A stretch of 64,000 nt of DNA from Oceanihabitans sp. IOP_32 (GTDB lineage Bacteria; Bacteroidota; Bacteroidia; Flavobacteriales; Flavobacteriaceae), in NCBI RefSeq assembly GCF_009498295.1, contig NZ_CP040813.1, positions 2,611,001 through 2,675,000 of the forward strand, in the 5' to 3' direction. Shown here piece after piece: positions 38,652-48,365 of this stretch; the first letter of the stretch is position 1, and every line of letters starts with the position of its first letter. The notes beneath the pieces were generated by a model. The model was not told the origin of the DNA. It saw nothing but the letters and a program-made list of their open reading frames with translations, and searched no databases. The position numbers and the translations under genes were made by a program.

Positions 38652-40799
38652 ATGAAGAAAATAGTCCTTACAATTTTTGCCTTTATTATTTCAATATCAT
38701 CAGCAATGGCTAATGAAGGCATGTGGTTTTTAATGCATATAGAGCGCTTAAATCATCGTGATATGCAAGCCATGGGTTTACAATTAACCCCAGAAGAAAT
38801 TTACAGCATTAATAACCACAGTTTAAAAGATGGTATAGTACAGTTTAATGGCGGTTGTACTGCTAGTATCATTTCAGATAGTGGCTTGGTGTTAACAAAT
38901 CATCATTGCGGCTACTCTGCTATTGCAGAACTCTCTACAGCAGAACAAAATCATTTAAAGAATGGTTTTTGGGCAAGTACTTTGGAAGAAGAAATGAAGC
39001 CAGAGAGTCTTTATGTTCGATTTTTTGTGAGAATGGACGATGTTTCCGAGCGTATTTTATCTCTAGTGAATGATGCGATGAGTGAAAAAGAACGCGAAGC
39101 CATCATAAACAAAGAAATTGCTAAAATCGAACAAGAAAATAACGAAGGTGGTAAATACACCGTATCGGTACGTCCGTTTTATCAAGGTAATGAGTATTAC
39201 TACTTCGTGTATCAAGATTATAAAGATGTGCGCTTAGTAGGAACACCAGCCGAAAGCGTTGGAAAATTTGGAGGCGACACCGATAATTGGGAATGGCCTA
39301 GACATACTGGTGACTTTGCGTTGTTTAGAGTTTATGCCGATCAAGATGGAGAACCAGCCGATTATTCACCAGATAACATCCCTTTAAAGGCTAAATATCA
39401 CCTTCCCGTTAATATCGATGGGGTAAAAGAAAACGATTTTGCAATGATTTTAGGCTATCCAGGCAGAACAAACCGTTGGATGCCCGCTCAAGGTGTGGAG
39501 CAGAATGTAAAATATGCTTATCCAGCTTGGGTTGAAGGCTCTAAACTAAGTATGGATATCATGAAAAAGTACATGGATAAGGATGAGTCGGTGAACTTGA
39601 TGTATGCATCGTCTTACGCTGGTATCGCAAACTATTGGAAAAATAGAGGTGGAATGATTGAAGCCCTAACACAGCATAAAACAGTTGAAAAAAAGCGTAA
39701 AACTGAAGCTAAATTTAAAAAATGGGCCAGTAAAAAAGCAAATAGAGCGACCTATGGAAATGTAATTGAGAACATTAATAATTACTATAGCTTGACTAAC
39801 GAAAAAGCAAAACAGCGCAATTATTTATTGGGTATGTTACGATCTAGCAAGTTTGCGGTACTACCATATAGATTGGGGTCTTCATTAAAACAGTATGCCA
39901 ATGCTAATGATGCCGAACGAGAAAATCTTTTACCGCGAATTCAAGATTTGATAGAAAAATCTTATAAGGATTTTCACTTACCTTTAGAAGAGGAGATTTT
40001 GGCAAAGCAACTCGGGTTATTAGCCACAAAATCCAATTATCCGCTACCCGAAATGGTTTCCGTAATCGGGCAAAAAAACAATAATGATTTTGCAGAATAT
40101 GTAAACTCAAGTTTTAAAGAAAGTATGTTTACTTCCAAAGAAAAAGTAAATACTTTTTTAGAAAACCCAAATGCAGATGTTTTAGCAGAAGATCCGTTGT
40201 ATGTACTTTCTACGCAATTACTTAATAAATATAGAGAAAGTCCTGAGTTTTTAGAGCAGCCCGAAAACGATTTTAGAGCATCTTACAGATTATTAGTTCG
40301 TGGATTACGCGAATCGGGATTAAGCAATATTCGCTATCCAGATGCGAACTCTACTTTGCGTTTATCTTACGGAAAAGTTAGAGCCTTACCAGCAGATAGC
40401 AGAAACGATGCTAATGCTAATTACTACACGACATTTAAAGGGATGATTAATAAGTATAAGCCTAATGATAGTGAGTTCGATTTGGAGCAAAAAATGTTAG
40501 ATAGCTACGAAAACAAGGATTTTGGACCTTATGCGAACGAATACGGACAGCTCTCTATAAACTTTTTAACCGATAACGATATTACGGGAGGTAATTCTGG
40601 TTCGCCTGTAATTAATGGCAATGGTGAAGTTATAGGCTTAGCTTTTGATGGTAATATTGAGGCCATGGCTGGCGATGTTATTTTTGATGCTGAGTTGCAA
40701 CGTACCATTAACGTCGATATTAGATATGTACTCTGGTTAATAGATAAATATGCGAATGCTAAACACATTGTTGACGAGCTTACCATTATCGATAACTAG
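38652..40799 (+). CDS. S46 family dipeptidyl peptidase, DPP7 type
   Basis: Secreted serine exopeptidase releasing dipeptides from oligopeptides in the periplasm. Signal peptide ends SAMA-NEGMW (residue 20/21). Catalytic His85 is in TNHHCGYSAI, the Asp region in FGGDTDNWEWPRHTGDFALFRVYAD, and nucleophile Ser649 in GGNSGSPV. The residue 18 positions after the Ser, which sets P1 preference (Arg in DPP11, Gly in DPP7), is Gly667 in AFDGN, so a DPP7-like preference for hydrophobic P1 residues is inferred. 715 residues, standard. It is monocistronic and followed by two strong terminators. Confidence 0.95.
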   Translation: MKKIVLTIFAFIISISSAMANEGMWFLMHIERLNHRDMQAMGLQLTPEEIYSINNHSLKDGIVQFNGGCTASIISDSGLVLTNHHCGYSAIAELSTAEQNHLKNGFWASTLEEEMKPESLYVRFFVRMDDVSERILSLVNDAMSEKEREAIINKEIAKIEQENNEGGKYTVSVRPFYQGNEYYYFVYQDYKDVRLVGTPAESVGKFGGDTDNWEWPRHTGDFALFRVYADQDGEPADYSPDNIPLKAKYHLPVNIDGVKENDFAMILGYPGRTNRWMPAQGVEQNVKYAYPAWVEGSKLSMDIMKKYMDKDESVNLMYASSYAGIANYWKNRGGMIEALTQHKTVEKKRKTEAKFKKWASKKANRATYGNVIENINNYYSLTNEKAKQRNYLLGMLRSSKFAVLPYRLGSSLKQYANANDAERENLLPRIQDLIEKSYKDFHLPLEEEILAKQLGLLATKSNYPLPEMVSVIGQKNNNDFAEYVNSSFKESMFTSKEKVNTFLENPNADVLAEDPLYVLSTQLLNKYRESPEFLEQPENDFRASYRLLVRGLRESGLSNIRYPDANSTLRLSYGKVRALPADSRNDANANYYTTFKGMINKYKPNDSEFDLEQKMLDSYENKDFGPYANEYGQLSINFLTDNDITGGNSGSPVINGNGEVIGLAFDGNIEAMAGDVIFDAELQRTINVDIRYVLWLIDKYANAKHIVDELTIIDN

Positions 40800-40823
40800 T
40801 TTTAAGACACCATATAACACTTA

Positions 40824-40858
40824 AAAAAAAGCGATCTGAAATTCAGGTCGCTTTTTTT
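40824..40858 (+). terminator. Intrinsic terminator of the DPP7 gene
   Basis: AAAAAAAGCGA-CTGA / TCAG-TCGCTTTTTTT stem with a T-run, 24 bp after the stop. Confidence 0.9.
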
Positions 40859-40903
40859 ATGACCTACTATTTTGGGAAATAATTTCCATAAAAAGAACAT
40901 CAT

Positions 40904-40939
40904 AATACCCCTGTAAACTAATCAATTTACAGGGGTATT
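40904..40939. terminator. Second terminator-like hairpin
   Basis: Perfect 14-bp stem AATACCCCTGTAAA / TTTACAGGGGTATT with an 8-base loop. From here to the palindrome at 41370 nothing was recognised. Confidence 0.6.
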
Positions 40940-41369
40940 TATTAAAATATTACGCTATAAAATTCTATTCTAACTAGTCTTCTTATTGTACTAGAATAAA
41001 GAGGGCTCATAAATCACTAAAAATGGGGATTGTAAACCTTACCATATACCATAACAGATTAGTAATCGTGCTCTAAGAATATAAGTTAATCAACCTCTTA
41101 CTTCTATGGTTTCAGGACCTTGGTTTTAGTGGCTTACCATATATACTTAAACGTCTATATTTTTCTTAAAGAAGACAGGGGTAAGGTTTAAGGGAGTTCG
41201 TATTACTTTCAATAGTGCCTCTATTTTTTTAATAAGCGCTCGATTTTATTCAATATTTGTAATTCTACTTTATTTATTTCACCAAAGACTTGAGCGAAGG
41301 CTTCGGCAGTGCGTAAAATTTTAGATTTACCACTTAAAATTGTTAACATTATTATAAAGTCTATTTAGC

Positions 41370-41412
41370 TGACCTAGGTCATTTCCAGGACTTTAGTTTA
41401 ATTCTAATTTAG
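41370..41412 (+). promoter_or_regulatory. Operator O1 and -7 box of the Hsp20 gene
   Basis: Perfect palindrome TGACCTAGGTCA at 41370-41381 and -7-like box TAATTTAG at 41405-41412; centres are 33 bp apart. This places a Crp/Fnr-type dimer near -41, the class II activation position. The ATG is at 41449. Confidence 0.75.
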
Positions 41413-41448
41413 CAATAAATAAATTGTTTAACTTAATACTATAAAATT

Positions 41449-41883
41449 ATGTCACTAGTAAAATTTAGAAGAAGACCTTTTGGAACTCTTATCCCATCAG
41501 ATATTTTTGAGACCAGTAATCTTCTTAGAAACGAGCTTTGGAATACGCAATTAAATGAACCAGCTCTAAACATTAAAGAGACTGATAAAGCTTTTGAAGT
41601 GGAATTGGCAGCACCTGGGTTCTCTAAAAAAGATTTTGAAGTTACCATTGATGAAGGTTGCTTAAATATTTCTGCAGAGAACACGCATTCTGAAGAGGAG
41701 AAAGAAGAAAATTACATGCGAAAAGAATTCAGTTACAATTCTTTTGAAAAAAGTTTACAGCTTCCAGACTCTGTAAAAGAAGAAGACATTAAAGCGAAGT
41801 ATCAAGATGGTATATTGCGTTTTAACCTCACTAAAAAAGAACCGTCTAAACAGCAAAAACCAAAAAAAATTGAAATTGCTTAG
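41449..41883 (+). CDS. Hsp20/alpha-crystallin small heat shock protein
   Basis: ATP-independent holdase. 144 residues; the alpha-crystallin domain spans about 36-135, with FEVELAAPGFSKKDFEVTIDEGCLNISAE, FNRSFxLP-like EFSYNSFEKSLQLPDSV and AKYQDGILRFNLTKKE. The C-terminal IEI anchors oligomers. It is the first gene of the stress island and carries operator O1 68 bp upstream. A long-stem terminator separates it from the P-type ATPase. Confidence 0.95.
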   Translation: MSLVKFRRRPFGTLIPSDIFETSNLLRNELWNTQLNEPALNIKETDKAFEVELAAPGFSKKDFEVTIDEGCLNISAENTHSEEEKEENYMRKEFSYNSFEKSLQLPDSVKEEDIKAKYQDGILRFNLTKKEPSKQQKPKKIEIA

Positions 41884-41910
41884 TTCTTGAAATTTAGTTT
41901 TTTAGCACCG

Positions 41911-41958
41911 CCCTCTTAGCCTAAACTTTTAACTTAAGTTTGTGCTAAGAGGGTTTTT
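41911..41958 (+). terminator. Intrinsic terminator after the Hsp20 gene
   Basis: CCCTCTTAGC / GCTAAGAGGG outer stem with AAACTT / AAGTTT inner stem and a following T-run. Partial read-through would supply the ATPase gene, whose own promoter was not seen. Confidence 0.85.
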
Positions 41959-42011
41959 AATTCTATTCGTTTTAAGCTTGTTATCCGTTAAAAATCCAAA
42001 TTCATACAAAT

Positions 42012-44657
42012 ATGTTAGAGCCTTTTTCTAGTTCCATAAAATCTATTGTAAAGTCCTTAAACAGTAACATTAATAATGGTTTAACCGAAAGTGAGGTAAA
42101 GCAACGCATAAAAAAATATGGTAAAAATGAAATAGCTGTTAAACGATCTAAATCTACCTGGAAAATTTTTATCGACCAATGTAACGATCCAATCATATTT
42201 ATTCTCGCTGTAGCAGCCGTTCTTACCTTCCTTTTTAATGATGATCTGCCAGAGACCATTGCCATAGTTACCGTTATACTCATTACTATAACGATTGGTT
42301 TTATCATGGAATTACAGGGTATTCGTTCTCTTGAAGCCCTTCGTGAAATGGGTTTTACTGAGAGCAGGGTTTTGCGCGATGGAAAAATTAAAACCGTAAA
42401 ATCTACACTATTAGTACCTGGAGATATTGTTTTAATAGAGGCAGGAGATGTTGTTTCTGCAGATGCTAGACTCATTTCAGTCGAAAATTTAGCCGTTAAA
42501 GAAGCATCTTTAACAGGAGAAAGTGACACCGTATATAAGGAGGTGCTTCCACTGTCTGAACAGACCATATTATCCGATAGAAAAAATATGGTATTCAAGG
42601 GAACCGCTATAGAGCAAGGTTCTGCTAAAGCAATAATTGTTTACACAGGACAAAATACTCAACTTGGTAAAATTCAGCAAATGGGAAGTACTGTTGAAGA
42701 ACAACACACACCCTTAGAAAAAAAACTGAACATATTAAGCAAACGTCTTATTTACATTACATTATTTTTTGCAATCCTCATTATTTTTACGGGCTATTTA
42801 AGAGGATTAGACATGCTCTTGATTATAGAAACAGCAGTCGCATTAGCGGTAGCTGCAATACCAGAAGGGCTTCCTGTTATTGCAACTATTGCTTTGGCAA
42901 GAGGTATGATGAAACTCTCTAAGCGACAAGTTATTATTAAAAAAATGGAGGCTGTTGAAGCCTTGGGAGCTACAAATATTATCTGTACAGATAAAACAGG
43001 CACGCTTACCGAAGATAAAATGCAAGTACACACACTAGCTCTTGAAGGAGAAACTTTAAGCGAGATTCATAATAAAGACCATACTTACTTTCAGCAGATA
43101 GAAAATTCGAAAGCTTTTAATGCTATGCTAACCACTGGTGTTTTGTGCAACAATGTTATTCTAAATGCTGAAGAAAGGCGAGGCGATAGTATTGAATTAG
43201 CGCTCATTCAATTTGCTGAAAAATTACACTTTAATCCAAAATTAATAAAAGATAAGAATTCTGAAGTATTAGAGATACCTTTTAATACGACTAGTAAACT
43301 AATGGCAACAGTAAATACCACAGAAAATGGTTTTACAGTTTACGTAAAAGGTGCTTTTGAAAGTGTGATAAATTATTGCGATACTCTTATTAAAGATGGA
43401 ACAACTCAGGCGTTTAAAAACAAAAAACAATGGCATGATCGTGTTAATAATATGGCTTCTCAAGGCTTAAGAGTTTTGGCTTTTGCTTATAAAAATCATG
43501 ATGTCATACCAAATAAAGAGAAAGTGTTATCGCAGCTAACCTTTATTGGCGTTATTGGGTTTCTAGATCCAGCTAGAGAAGATGTAAAAAAGACCATAAA
43601 GGTGTATAAAGAAGCAGGCATAAAAGTGGTAATGATGACTGGGGATCATCCCGGAACGGCAAAAAAAATTGCTGAAGAAATAGGTTTATTATCTCAAACT
43701 TCAGATTCAAGAAGTATTATACACGGAAAAGACTTAGAATTTGAAACCGAGGCAAACCATACCATAGAAACAAAATTATTAGACGCTTCCGTTTTTGCAA
43801 GAGTGACACCAGAGCAAAAATTAAAACTCGTTTCTCTCTATCAAGCCAATAATAATATTGTAGGGATGTTTGGCGATGGTATTAACGATATTCCTGCACT
43901 ACGAAAAGCAGATATTGGCATTGCAATGGGTGTTAGGGGCACACAAGCCGCAAGAGAGGTAGCAGATGTTATTCTTAAAAACGACAAATTCACCACTATG
44001 GAATTGGCCATAAAGCAGGGGCGAGCTATTTTTGATCATATAAGGCAATTTGTGGTGTATTTACTTTCTTGCAATCTGGCAGAAGTCGTGTCGGTGGGTT
44101 TAGCCGCATTACTGGCTTTGCCTGCTCCACTTTTACCCTTACAAATTTTATTTCTAAACTTAATTACCGATATCTTCCCAGCTTTGGCATTGGGCATGGG
44201 AAAAGGCGAAGCCAATATAATGAAACGTCCACCTCGAGCAGCAAACGAACCTATTTTGTCTGCAAAACGATGGAAATCTACTATTGTCTTTGGGCTTTGT
44301 ATTACTACTGCGGTTTTAGGAATTACCGCCTATGCGCACTTCGTACTGCAGTTATCGGCTAAAATTATAAATAACATGGCCTTCTATACCTTGGTTTTAG
44401 CACAACTGTTAAACGTATTTAATATGGCAGAAAATAAGGTGTCGTTTTTTAATAATGAGATTATAAAAAACCCTTGGGTTTGGTCGGCTATTATGCTATC
44501 CTTATTTATTACAGTTGGAGCCTATTATATTCCACCTGTTGCAAAGGCTCTTTTTTTAACCAGTTTATCACTAGAACAAATAGGCTGGATTGTTGTTTTT
44601 GCTTTAGGATCGTTAGTTTTATCTCAGCTATTTAAGCGTTTAGGCTATACGTTTTAA
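42012..44657 (+). CDS. Cation-translocating P-type ATPase, probable Ca2+ exporter (type IIA)
   Basis: Ten-helix P-type pump, 881 residues. N-terminal cation-ATPase domain (about 1-60); actuator motif LTGESD; M4 PEGLP (AIPEGLPVIATIALARGM); phosphorylation motif DKTGTLTED with Asp327; MMTGDHPGTAKKIAEEIG; hinge GDGINDIPALRKADIGIAMG; M6 LFLNLITDIFPALALGMG. PEGLP in M4 and N..TD in M6 are those of Ca2+ pumps (SERCA/PMR1), so Ca2+ or Mn2+ export is likely. Similar pumps occur beside Hsp20 and universal-stress genes in other bacterial hypoxia or stress clusters. It follows the Hsp20 gene by 128 bp. Confidence 0.92.
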   Translation: MLEPFSSSIKSIVKSLNSNINNGLTESEVKQRIKKYGKNEIAVKRSKSTWKIFIDQCNDPIIFILAVAAVLTFLFNDDLPETIAIVTVILITITIGFIMELQGIRSLEALREMGFTESRVLRDGKIKTVKSTLLVPGDIVLIEAGDVVSADARLISVENLAVKEASLTGESDTVYKEVLPLSEQTILSDRKNMVFKGTAIEQGSAKAIIVYTGQNTQLGKIQQMGSTVEEQHTPLEKKLNILSKRLIYITLFFAILIIFTGYLRGLDMLLIIETAVALAVAAIPEGLPVIATIALARGMMKLSKRQVIIKKMEAVEALGATNIICTDKTGTLTEDKMQVHTLALEGETLSEIHNKDHTYFQQIENSKAFNAMLTTGVLCNNVILNAEERRGDSIELALIQFAEKLHFNPKLIKDKNSEVLEIPFNTTSKLMATVNTTENGFTVYVKGAFESVINYCDTLIKDGTTQAFKNKKQWHDRVNNMASQGLRVLAFAYKNHDVIPNKEKVLSQLTFIGVIGFLDPAREDVKKTIKVYKEAGIKVVMMTGDHPGTAKKIAEEIGLLSQTSDSRSIIHGKDLEFETEANHTIETKLLDASVFARVTPEQKLKLVSLYQANNNIVGMFGDGINDIPALRKADIGIAMGVRGTQAAREVADVILKNDKFTTMELAIKQGRAIFDHIRQFVVYLLSCNLAEVVSVGLAALLALPAPLLPLQILFLNLITDIFPALALGMGKGEANIMKRPPRAANEPILSAKRWKSTIVFGLCITTAVLGITAYAHFVLQLSAKIINNMAFYTLVLAQLLNVFNMAENKVSFFNNEIIKNPWVWSAIMLSLFITVGAYYIPPVAKALFLTSLSLEQIGWIVVFALGSLVLSQLFKRLGYTF

Positions 44658-44884
44658 TAGCAATTAGGATATGTAGCATTTGTATTAAGAAATTGAATTG
44701 TTATGGAGATTAAATTTAGATGCACTAGACTTAGGATGTAAGACTAAAACACTTGTGATAATGGATCTTTTTTGGGATTAATCGATGTATCGAATTTTCA
44801 TCAATCGAGAGTCTTAGGTTCTTTCGTCCTAAGTCAAATTCAAAAAAAAATTTCTAACTAAAGAAATAATGTAGAACTAGATTT

Positions 44885-47188
44885 TTAATTCGTTTTAGTT
44901 GCATTTTTAATCTTTACATCTGTTAATTTTAAAGACGTACTCATTTTTGGTTTTTGAAGTTGAATTAATTTTCCTGATGAAACAGCTTTTTGTTGCTCCA
45001 TAATTATGCGCCCCATCAAATAACAAATTGTAGATTCTGCACCTTGGTTTAAGTTTGCATTGGTTTCCTCTAAACCATCATAGCACCCACCAGTTAACGG
45101 ATTATACATAATTTGATTTAAATGATTTTCACCTAAAAACCAGTTAAATGCCGTTTGCATCATCGTTTTATACATGGGATCTTTAAAAGTTTTATAAAAA
45201 AGATCTAAAGTCTGTATGGTGTACGAAACGTCAATAGGTTGTTCGCCATATTTATTTGGTTGCGTATCTTTTTTATACCACCCTTGGTTAGAAATTACTT
45301 TAAAATGCCCATTTACAAACATTTTGGATAGCAGAAAGTCAAAAGATTCTAAAGCCACTCTTTTATAAGATTCTTTAGTTGTTACCAAATAACTATAAAG
45401 CATCGCTTCTGGAAGAACACTATTGGCATAAGTTAAATAGTTTTCAAACCATTTCCAATTTTTCATAGCATGGACATCGTAATTTGTAATAAGATTTTTT
45501 GATAGTTTTTCAATAATTAGTATTGCTTTGTTGTCTTGTGTTGCAGTATTGTATAAATACAATCCTTTTATTACAAAACCAATAGCTCTGGGAGACAGTA
45601 TGTTTTGCATCCATTTTAAGCTTTCTAAAAAAGACAATCTAGCTCTATTAACCATAGTTTTTGGCAAATCATCTTTTAGGGAAATAACGGTTCCCAAAGC
45701 CCAAATTGCTCGCGCATTCGAATCTTCCAGATTTACATAATCATTTTTTATATGGGCGTTATTGTGCTTATCCACATAATTAATAAAAGTGCCAGAATCT
45801 GTCTGGCAACGCTCTATAAAAGACAGATAGGTATCTATATAAAATAAGTTTCCAGCGTTTTTAAAGTGTTTATAATGCATGCACATAGTAATAAGTGCGC
45901 GTGCGTTATCATCCAGAGTATATCCAGAATTAATATCTGGCTCCGATATTTTACTAAACTGTATCATGCCCAACTCGTTAGTCATATTTTTTAAATGATC
46001 TAGTTTTATTGGTGGATAATTGTATGTTATTTTAAACGACTTATCTATAATCCTTTTATAGAAATTAACTTGTTTTAAAGCCACATTTTCCCAAGATGTT
46101 GCTCTGGTCTTTTCAAAGGCAGCGAGAGCCATAGAGTTACGCAATTTGTCATCAGAAAGCAATTTTTCTATTCCCTGTGCCATTTGTTTGGAGTTCTCAA
46201 TATCAACCAGTATGCCTTCATGAGGTGATAGTACTTCATTGGTATGCGGAATTGCTGTTGCCACTATAGGGCAGGCACAACTCATAGCATAAGCAAACGT
46301 GCCACTTACAGCTTGATTACCATCTTTTGAAGTGAATAAATAAACATCTGTTGCTTTTAAATAGTCTAAAAGCTCATCTATTTCTAAATAGCGATTTATA
46401 AAGTCGACATGATTTTCTAGATTGAGTTCTTCAACAAGTGTTTCTAGAGAATCTCTATAGTTATCTTCATTATTTTTTATGGTGTGGGGATGTGTTTTTC
46501 CTAAAATTAAATATAAAACATTAGGAGTGTGTTTAATAATTTTTGGCATAGCTTTTAGTGCCGTTTCAATACTTTTTCCAGAACTTAAAAGACCAAAGGT
46601 TGATAAAACCGTACGGTGTTCTAAACTAAATTTGCGCTTAGCTGTTTGTGTTGTTTCATAATTAACACCATGAGTGCCGTGTGGGATGTAGGCTATCGTA
46701 TTTTCATTAATGCCATAATCTTTCATCAATATCTTTTTAGATTGCTGCGTCATAACAATAACAGAATTGCTATAAGAGATTAATAGTTTAACAAAAGCCC
46801 TTAATTTTTTGTCAGGATTTGGAATAATGCTATGAAAAGTAAAAGTTATAGGCTTTTCTAGTACATCAAGAAAATCTAAAATATAGTTACCATAAGTGCC
46901 GCCAAACAAGCCAAACTCATGTTGTATGTGTACCAATTTTATAGTGTCGTCATCATTTATTTCTCTGGCAATCCTACTATAATCTTCTTTTAGCTTAGGA
47001 TGTATGGTAAAGCGTGCATTTAGATTTGGTTCTGTTCTTTCTGAAATATCACAAATTTCGCAAGTTAAGGTCTCGCCAAACACATTGGTTATAGCAGAAA
47101 TAGTATCTTGAGTGTAGGTAGCGATGCCACATTGCGTTGGCGGAAATGTGGATAAAAATAGTATTTTGGGTAACGTATTTAAGGTCAT
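44885..47188 (-). CDS. GT4-type glycosyltransferase with C-terminal helical toroid domain
   Basis: 767 residues. The N-terminal part (about 1-390) is a GT-B glycosyltransferase of family 4 type: FLSTFPPTQCGIATYTQD, HIQHEFGLFGGTYGNY, LSTFGLLSSGKSIETALKAMP, and the donor-site block GNQAVSGTFAYAMSCACPIVATAIP. The C-terminal part (about 400-735) is an all-helical toroid-like domain: SGYTLDDNARALITMCMHY, EDSNARAIWALG and LNQGAESTICYLMGRI. It follows the GH130 gene by 2 bp, in the transcript controlled by operator O2. Together they probably build or turn over a mannose-containing intracellular glycan; this is inference. Confidence 0.85.
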   Translation of the reverse strand: MTLNTLPKILFLSTFPPTQCGIATYTQDTISAITNVFGETLTCEICDISERTEPNLNARFTIHPKLKEDYSRIAREINDDDTIKLVHIQHEFGLFGGTYGNYILDFLDVLEKPITFTFHSIIPNPDKKLRAFVKLLISYSNSVIVMTQQSKKILMKDYGINENTIAYIPHGTHGVNYETTQTAKRKFSLEHRTVLSTFGLLSSGKSIETALKAMPKIIKHTPNVLYLILGKTHPHTIKNNEDNYRDSLETLVEELNLENHVDFINRYLEIDELLDYLKATDVYLFTSKDGNQAVSGTFAYAMSCACPIVATAIPHTNEVLSPHEGILVDIENSKQMAQGIEKLLSDDKLRNSMALAAFEKTRATSWENVALKQVNFYKRIIDKSFKITYNYPPIKLDHLKNMTNELGMIQFSKISEPDINSGYTLDDNARALITMCMHYKHFKNAGNLFYIDTYLSFIERCQTDSGTFINYVDKHNNAHIKNDYVNLEDSNARAIWALGTVISLKDDLPKTMVNRARLSFLESLKWMQNILSPRAIGFVIKGLYLYNTATQDNKAILIIEKLSKNLITNYDVHAMKNWKWFENYLTYANSVLPEAMLYSYLVTTKESYKRVALESFDFLLSKMFVNGHFKVISNQGWYKKDTQPNKYGEQPIDVSYTIQTLDLFYKTFKDPMYKTMMQTAFNWFLGENHLNQIMYNPLTGGCYDGLEETNANLNQGAESTICYLMGRIIMEQQKAVSSGKLIQLQKPKMSTSLKLTDVKIKNATKTN

Positions 47189-47190
47189 GA

Positions 47191-48228
47191 TTATAAATTT
47201 TTTAGTGCGCTTAATAGTGAGTTAATATTAACTGATGCTACTGCCACACAACAATCTGCAGCGCCATAATAGATATAAAGCTCGTCGTTAAAAAGAGCTG
47301 TTCCTGTTGGGAAAACCACATTATTTACATAGCCTTCAATTTCATAGGGCTCTGTAGGAGAAAATAGTGGTTTTTTAAGTCTGCCAATCACTTTTGTGGG
47401 ATCATGCAAATCCAATAAAGCTGCCGAAGCGTGGTATATTAATTTCTTAGAATTACTCTGTACGCTGTGATATATAAATAACCAACCACTATCGGTCTCA
47501 ATCGGCGGACAACCACCTCCAATATGGCTAGTTTCGTGCATATATTCTGATTGTAATACAATGTGTTGGCTTAAATCTGAAATATAGGCTTCCCAAAATT
47601 CTTCGGTCAACTCAGAAGGATCATTAAAATAAAGGATTTGAATAGAGGGAAAAAGTCTATGTAAAACCGCGAATTTTCCGTTTATTTTCTTCGGAAAAAA
47701 AATAATGTTCTTATCCCACACATATATTTTACCCAGCATTAATCGTTGAAGCTTATAGCGCCCAAAAAGATCATAGAATAAGGAGTGAAGAATACTAATT
47801 TTATCATAATTATGTTTTATAAGTTCTGAGTATTCTTCAAAAGTAAACCTGGGCGTAATAATGCCTTGTCGTTCAAATGTTTTTAAATCTTTTGAAGTTG
47901 CGTAGGCACCAAATACATTAATCCCATCGTAGGCAGCATAAGAGAGGTAATAAGTATCGTCTATTTTGGTAATTCTAGGGTCTTCAACACCTTGAAATTC
48001 TTCTGGAATCTCAGGAAAAAACAGAGGTTCTTTACAACGCGCGACTACTTTTAAAGGACCTGCTAGTTTACAATATCCTATTGTGGAAAAGTTACCATCC
48101 CGTACAGCACGATAAAACATATGTACTGTGTTTCGTTCTTGCATGACTGCGGGATTAAAAACGCCTAAATTTTCAAAACTGTTGTTGGTTTTGTCGAGAA
48201 TAACCCCGTGTTTGGTCACTAATTCCAT
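47191..48228 (-). CDS. GH130 family beta-mannoside phosphorylase or mannosidase
   Basis: Five-bladed beta-propeller enzyme of family GH130. Blade motifs: LGVFNPAVMQERNTVHMFYRAV, the acid-bearing GVEDPRIT, HIGGGCPPIETDSGWLFIYHS and NVVFPTGTALFNDELYIYYGAADCCVAVA. Family members phosphorolyse or hydrolyse beta-1,4- or beta-1,2-mannosides. 345 residues, no signal peptide, so the substrate is intracellular. First gene of the operon with the GT4 gene, transcribed from the O2 promoter, divergent from the erythromycin-esterase fusion. An alternative is a role in making the polymer, since phosphorylases are reversible. Confidence 0.9.
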   Translation of the reverse strand: MELVTKHGVILDKTNNSFENLGVFNPAVMQERNTVHMFYRAVRDGNFSTIGYCKLAGPLKVVARCKEPLFFPEIPEEFQGVEDPRITKIDDTYYLSYAAYDGINVFGAYATSKDLKTFERQGIITPRFTFEEYSELIKHNYDKISILHSLFYDLFGRYKLQRLMLGKIYVWDKNIIFFPKKINGKFAVLHRLFPSIQILYFNDPSELTEEFWEAYISDLSQHIVLQSEYMHETSHIGGGCPPIETDSGWLFIYHSVQSNSKKLIYHASAALLDLHDPTKVIGRLKKPLFSPTEPYEIEGYVNNVVFPTGTALFNDELYIYYGAADCCVAVASVNINSLLSALKNL

Positions 48229-48241
48229 AGTTTGTTTTTGT

Positions 48242-48284
48242 CTAAATTAAGGGTATTTAAAGCCCAACAAAATGACCTGAGTCA
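48242..48284 (-). promoter_or_regulatory. Operator O2 and -7 box of the GH130-GT4 operon
   Basis: TGACCTGAGTCA at 48273-48284 (TGAC-N4-GTCA) and, on the minus strand, TAATTTAG at 48242-48249, identical to the Hsp20 box. Centre-to-centre distance is exactly 33 bp. Confidence 0.72.
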
Positions 48285-48297
48285 TTCTACTATCGAG

Positions 48298-48340
48298 TGA
48301 CCTAGGTCATTTGATTCCCAATAGATCTACAGTATATTTA
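48298..48340 (+). promoter_or_regulatory. Operator O3 and -7 box of the erythromycin-esterase fusion gene
   Basis: Perfect TGACCTAGGTCA at 48298-48309 and TATATTTA at 48333-48340, centres 33 bp apart. It lies 25 bp from O2, so one intergenic region carries two divergent, similarly built promoters. Confidence 0.74.
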
Positions 48341-48365
48341 TTGGTCTATTTTAAACATAAGAAAG

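Noticed and set aside
38652-40799. Assignment of the S46 peptidase as DPP11 (Asp/Glu-specific)
   Set aside because: The residue 18 after the nucleophile Ser649 is Gly, as in DPP7, not the Arg typical of DPP11.
40860-40872. TGACCTACTATT near the DPP7 terminator as another operator
   Set aside because: Only one half-site matches; there is no GTCA partner and no gene positioned to use it.
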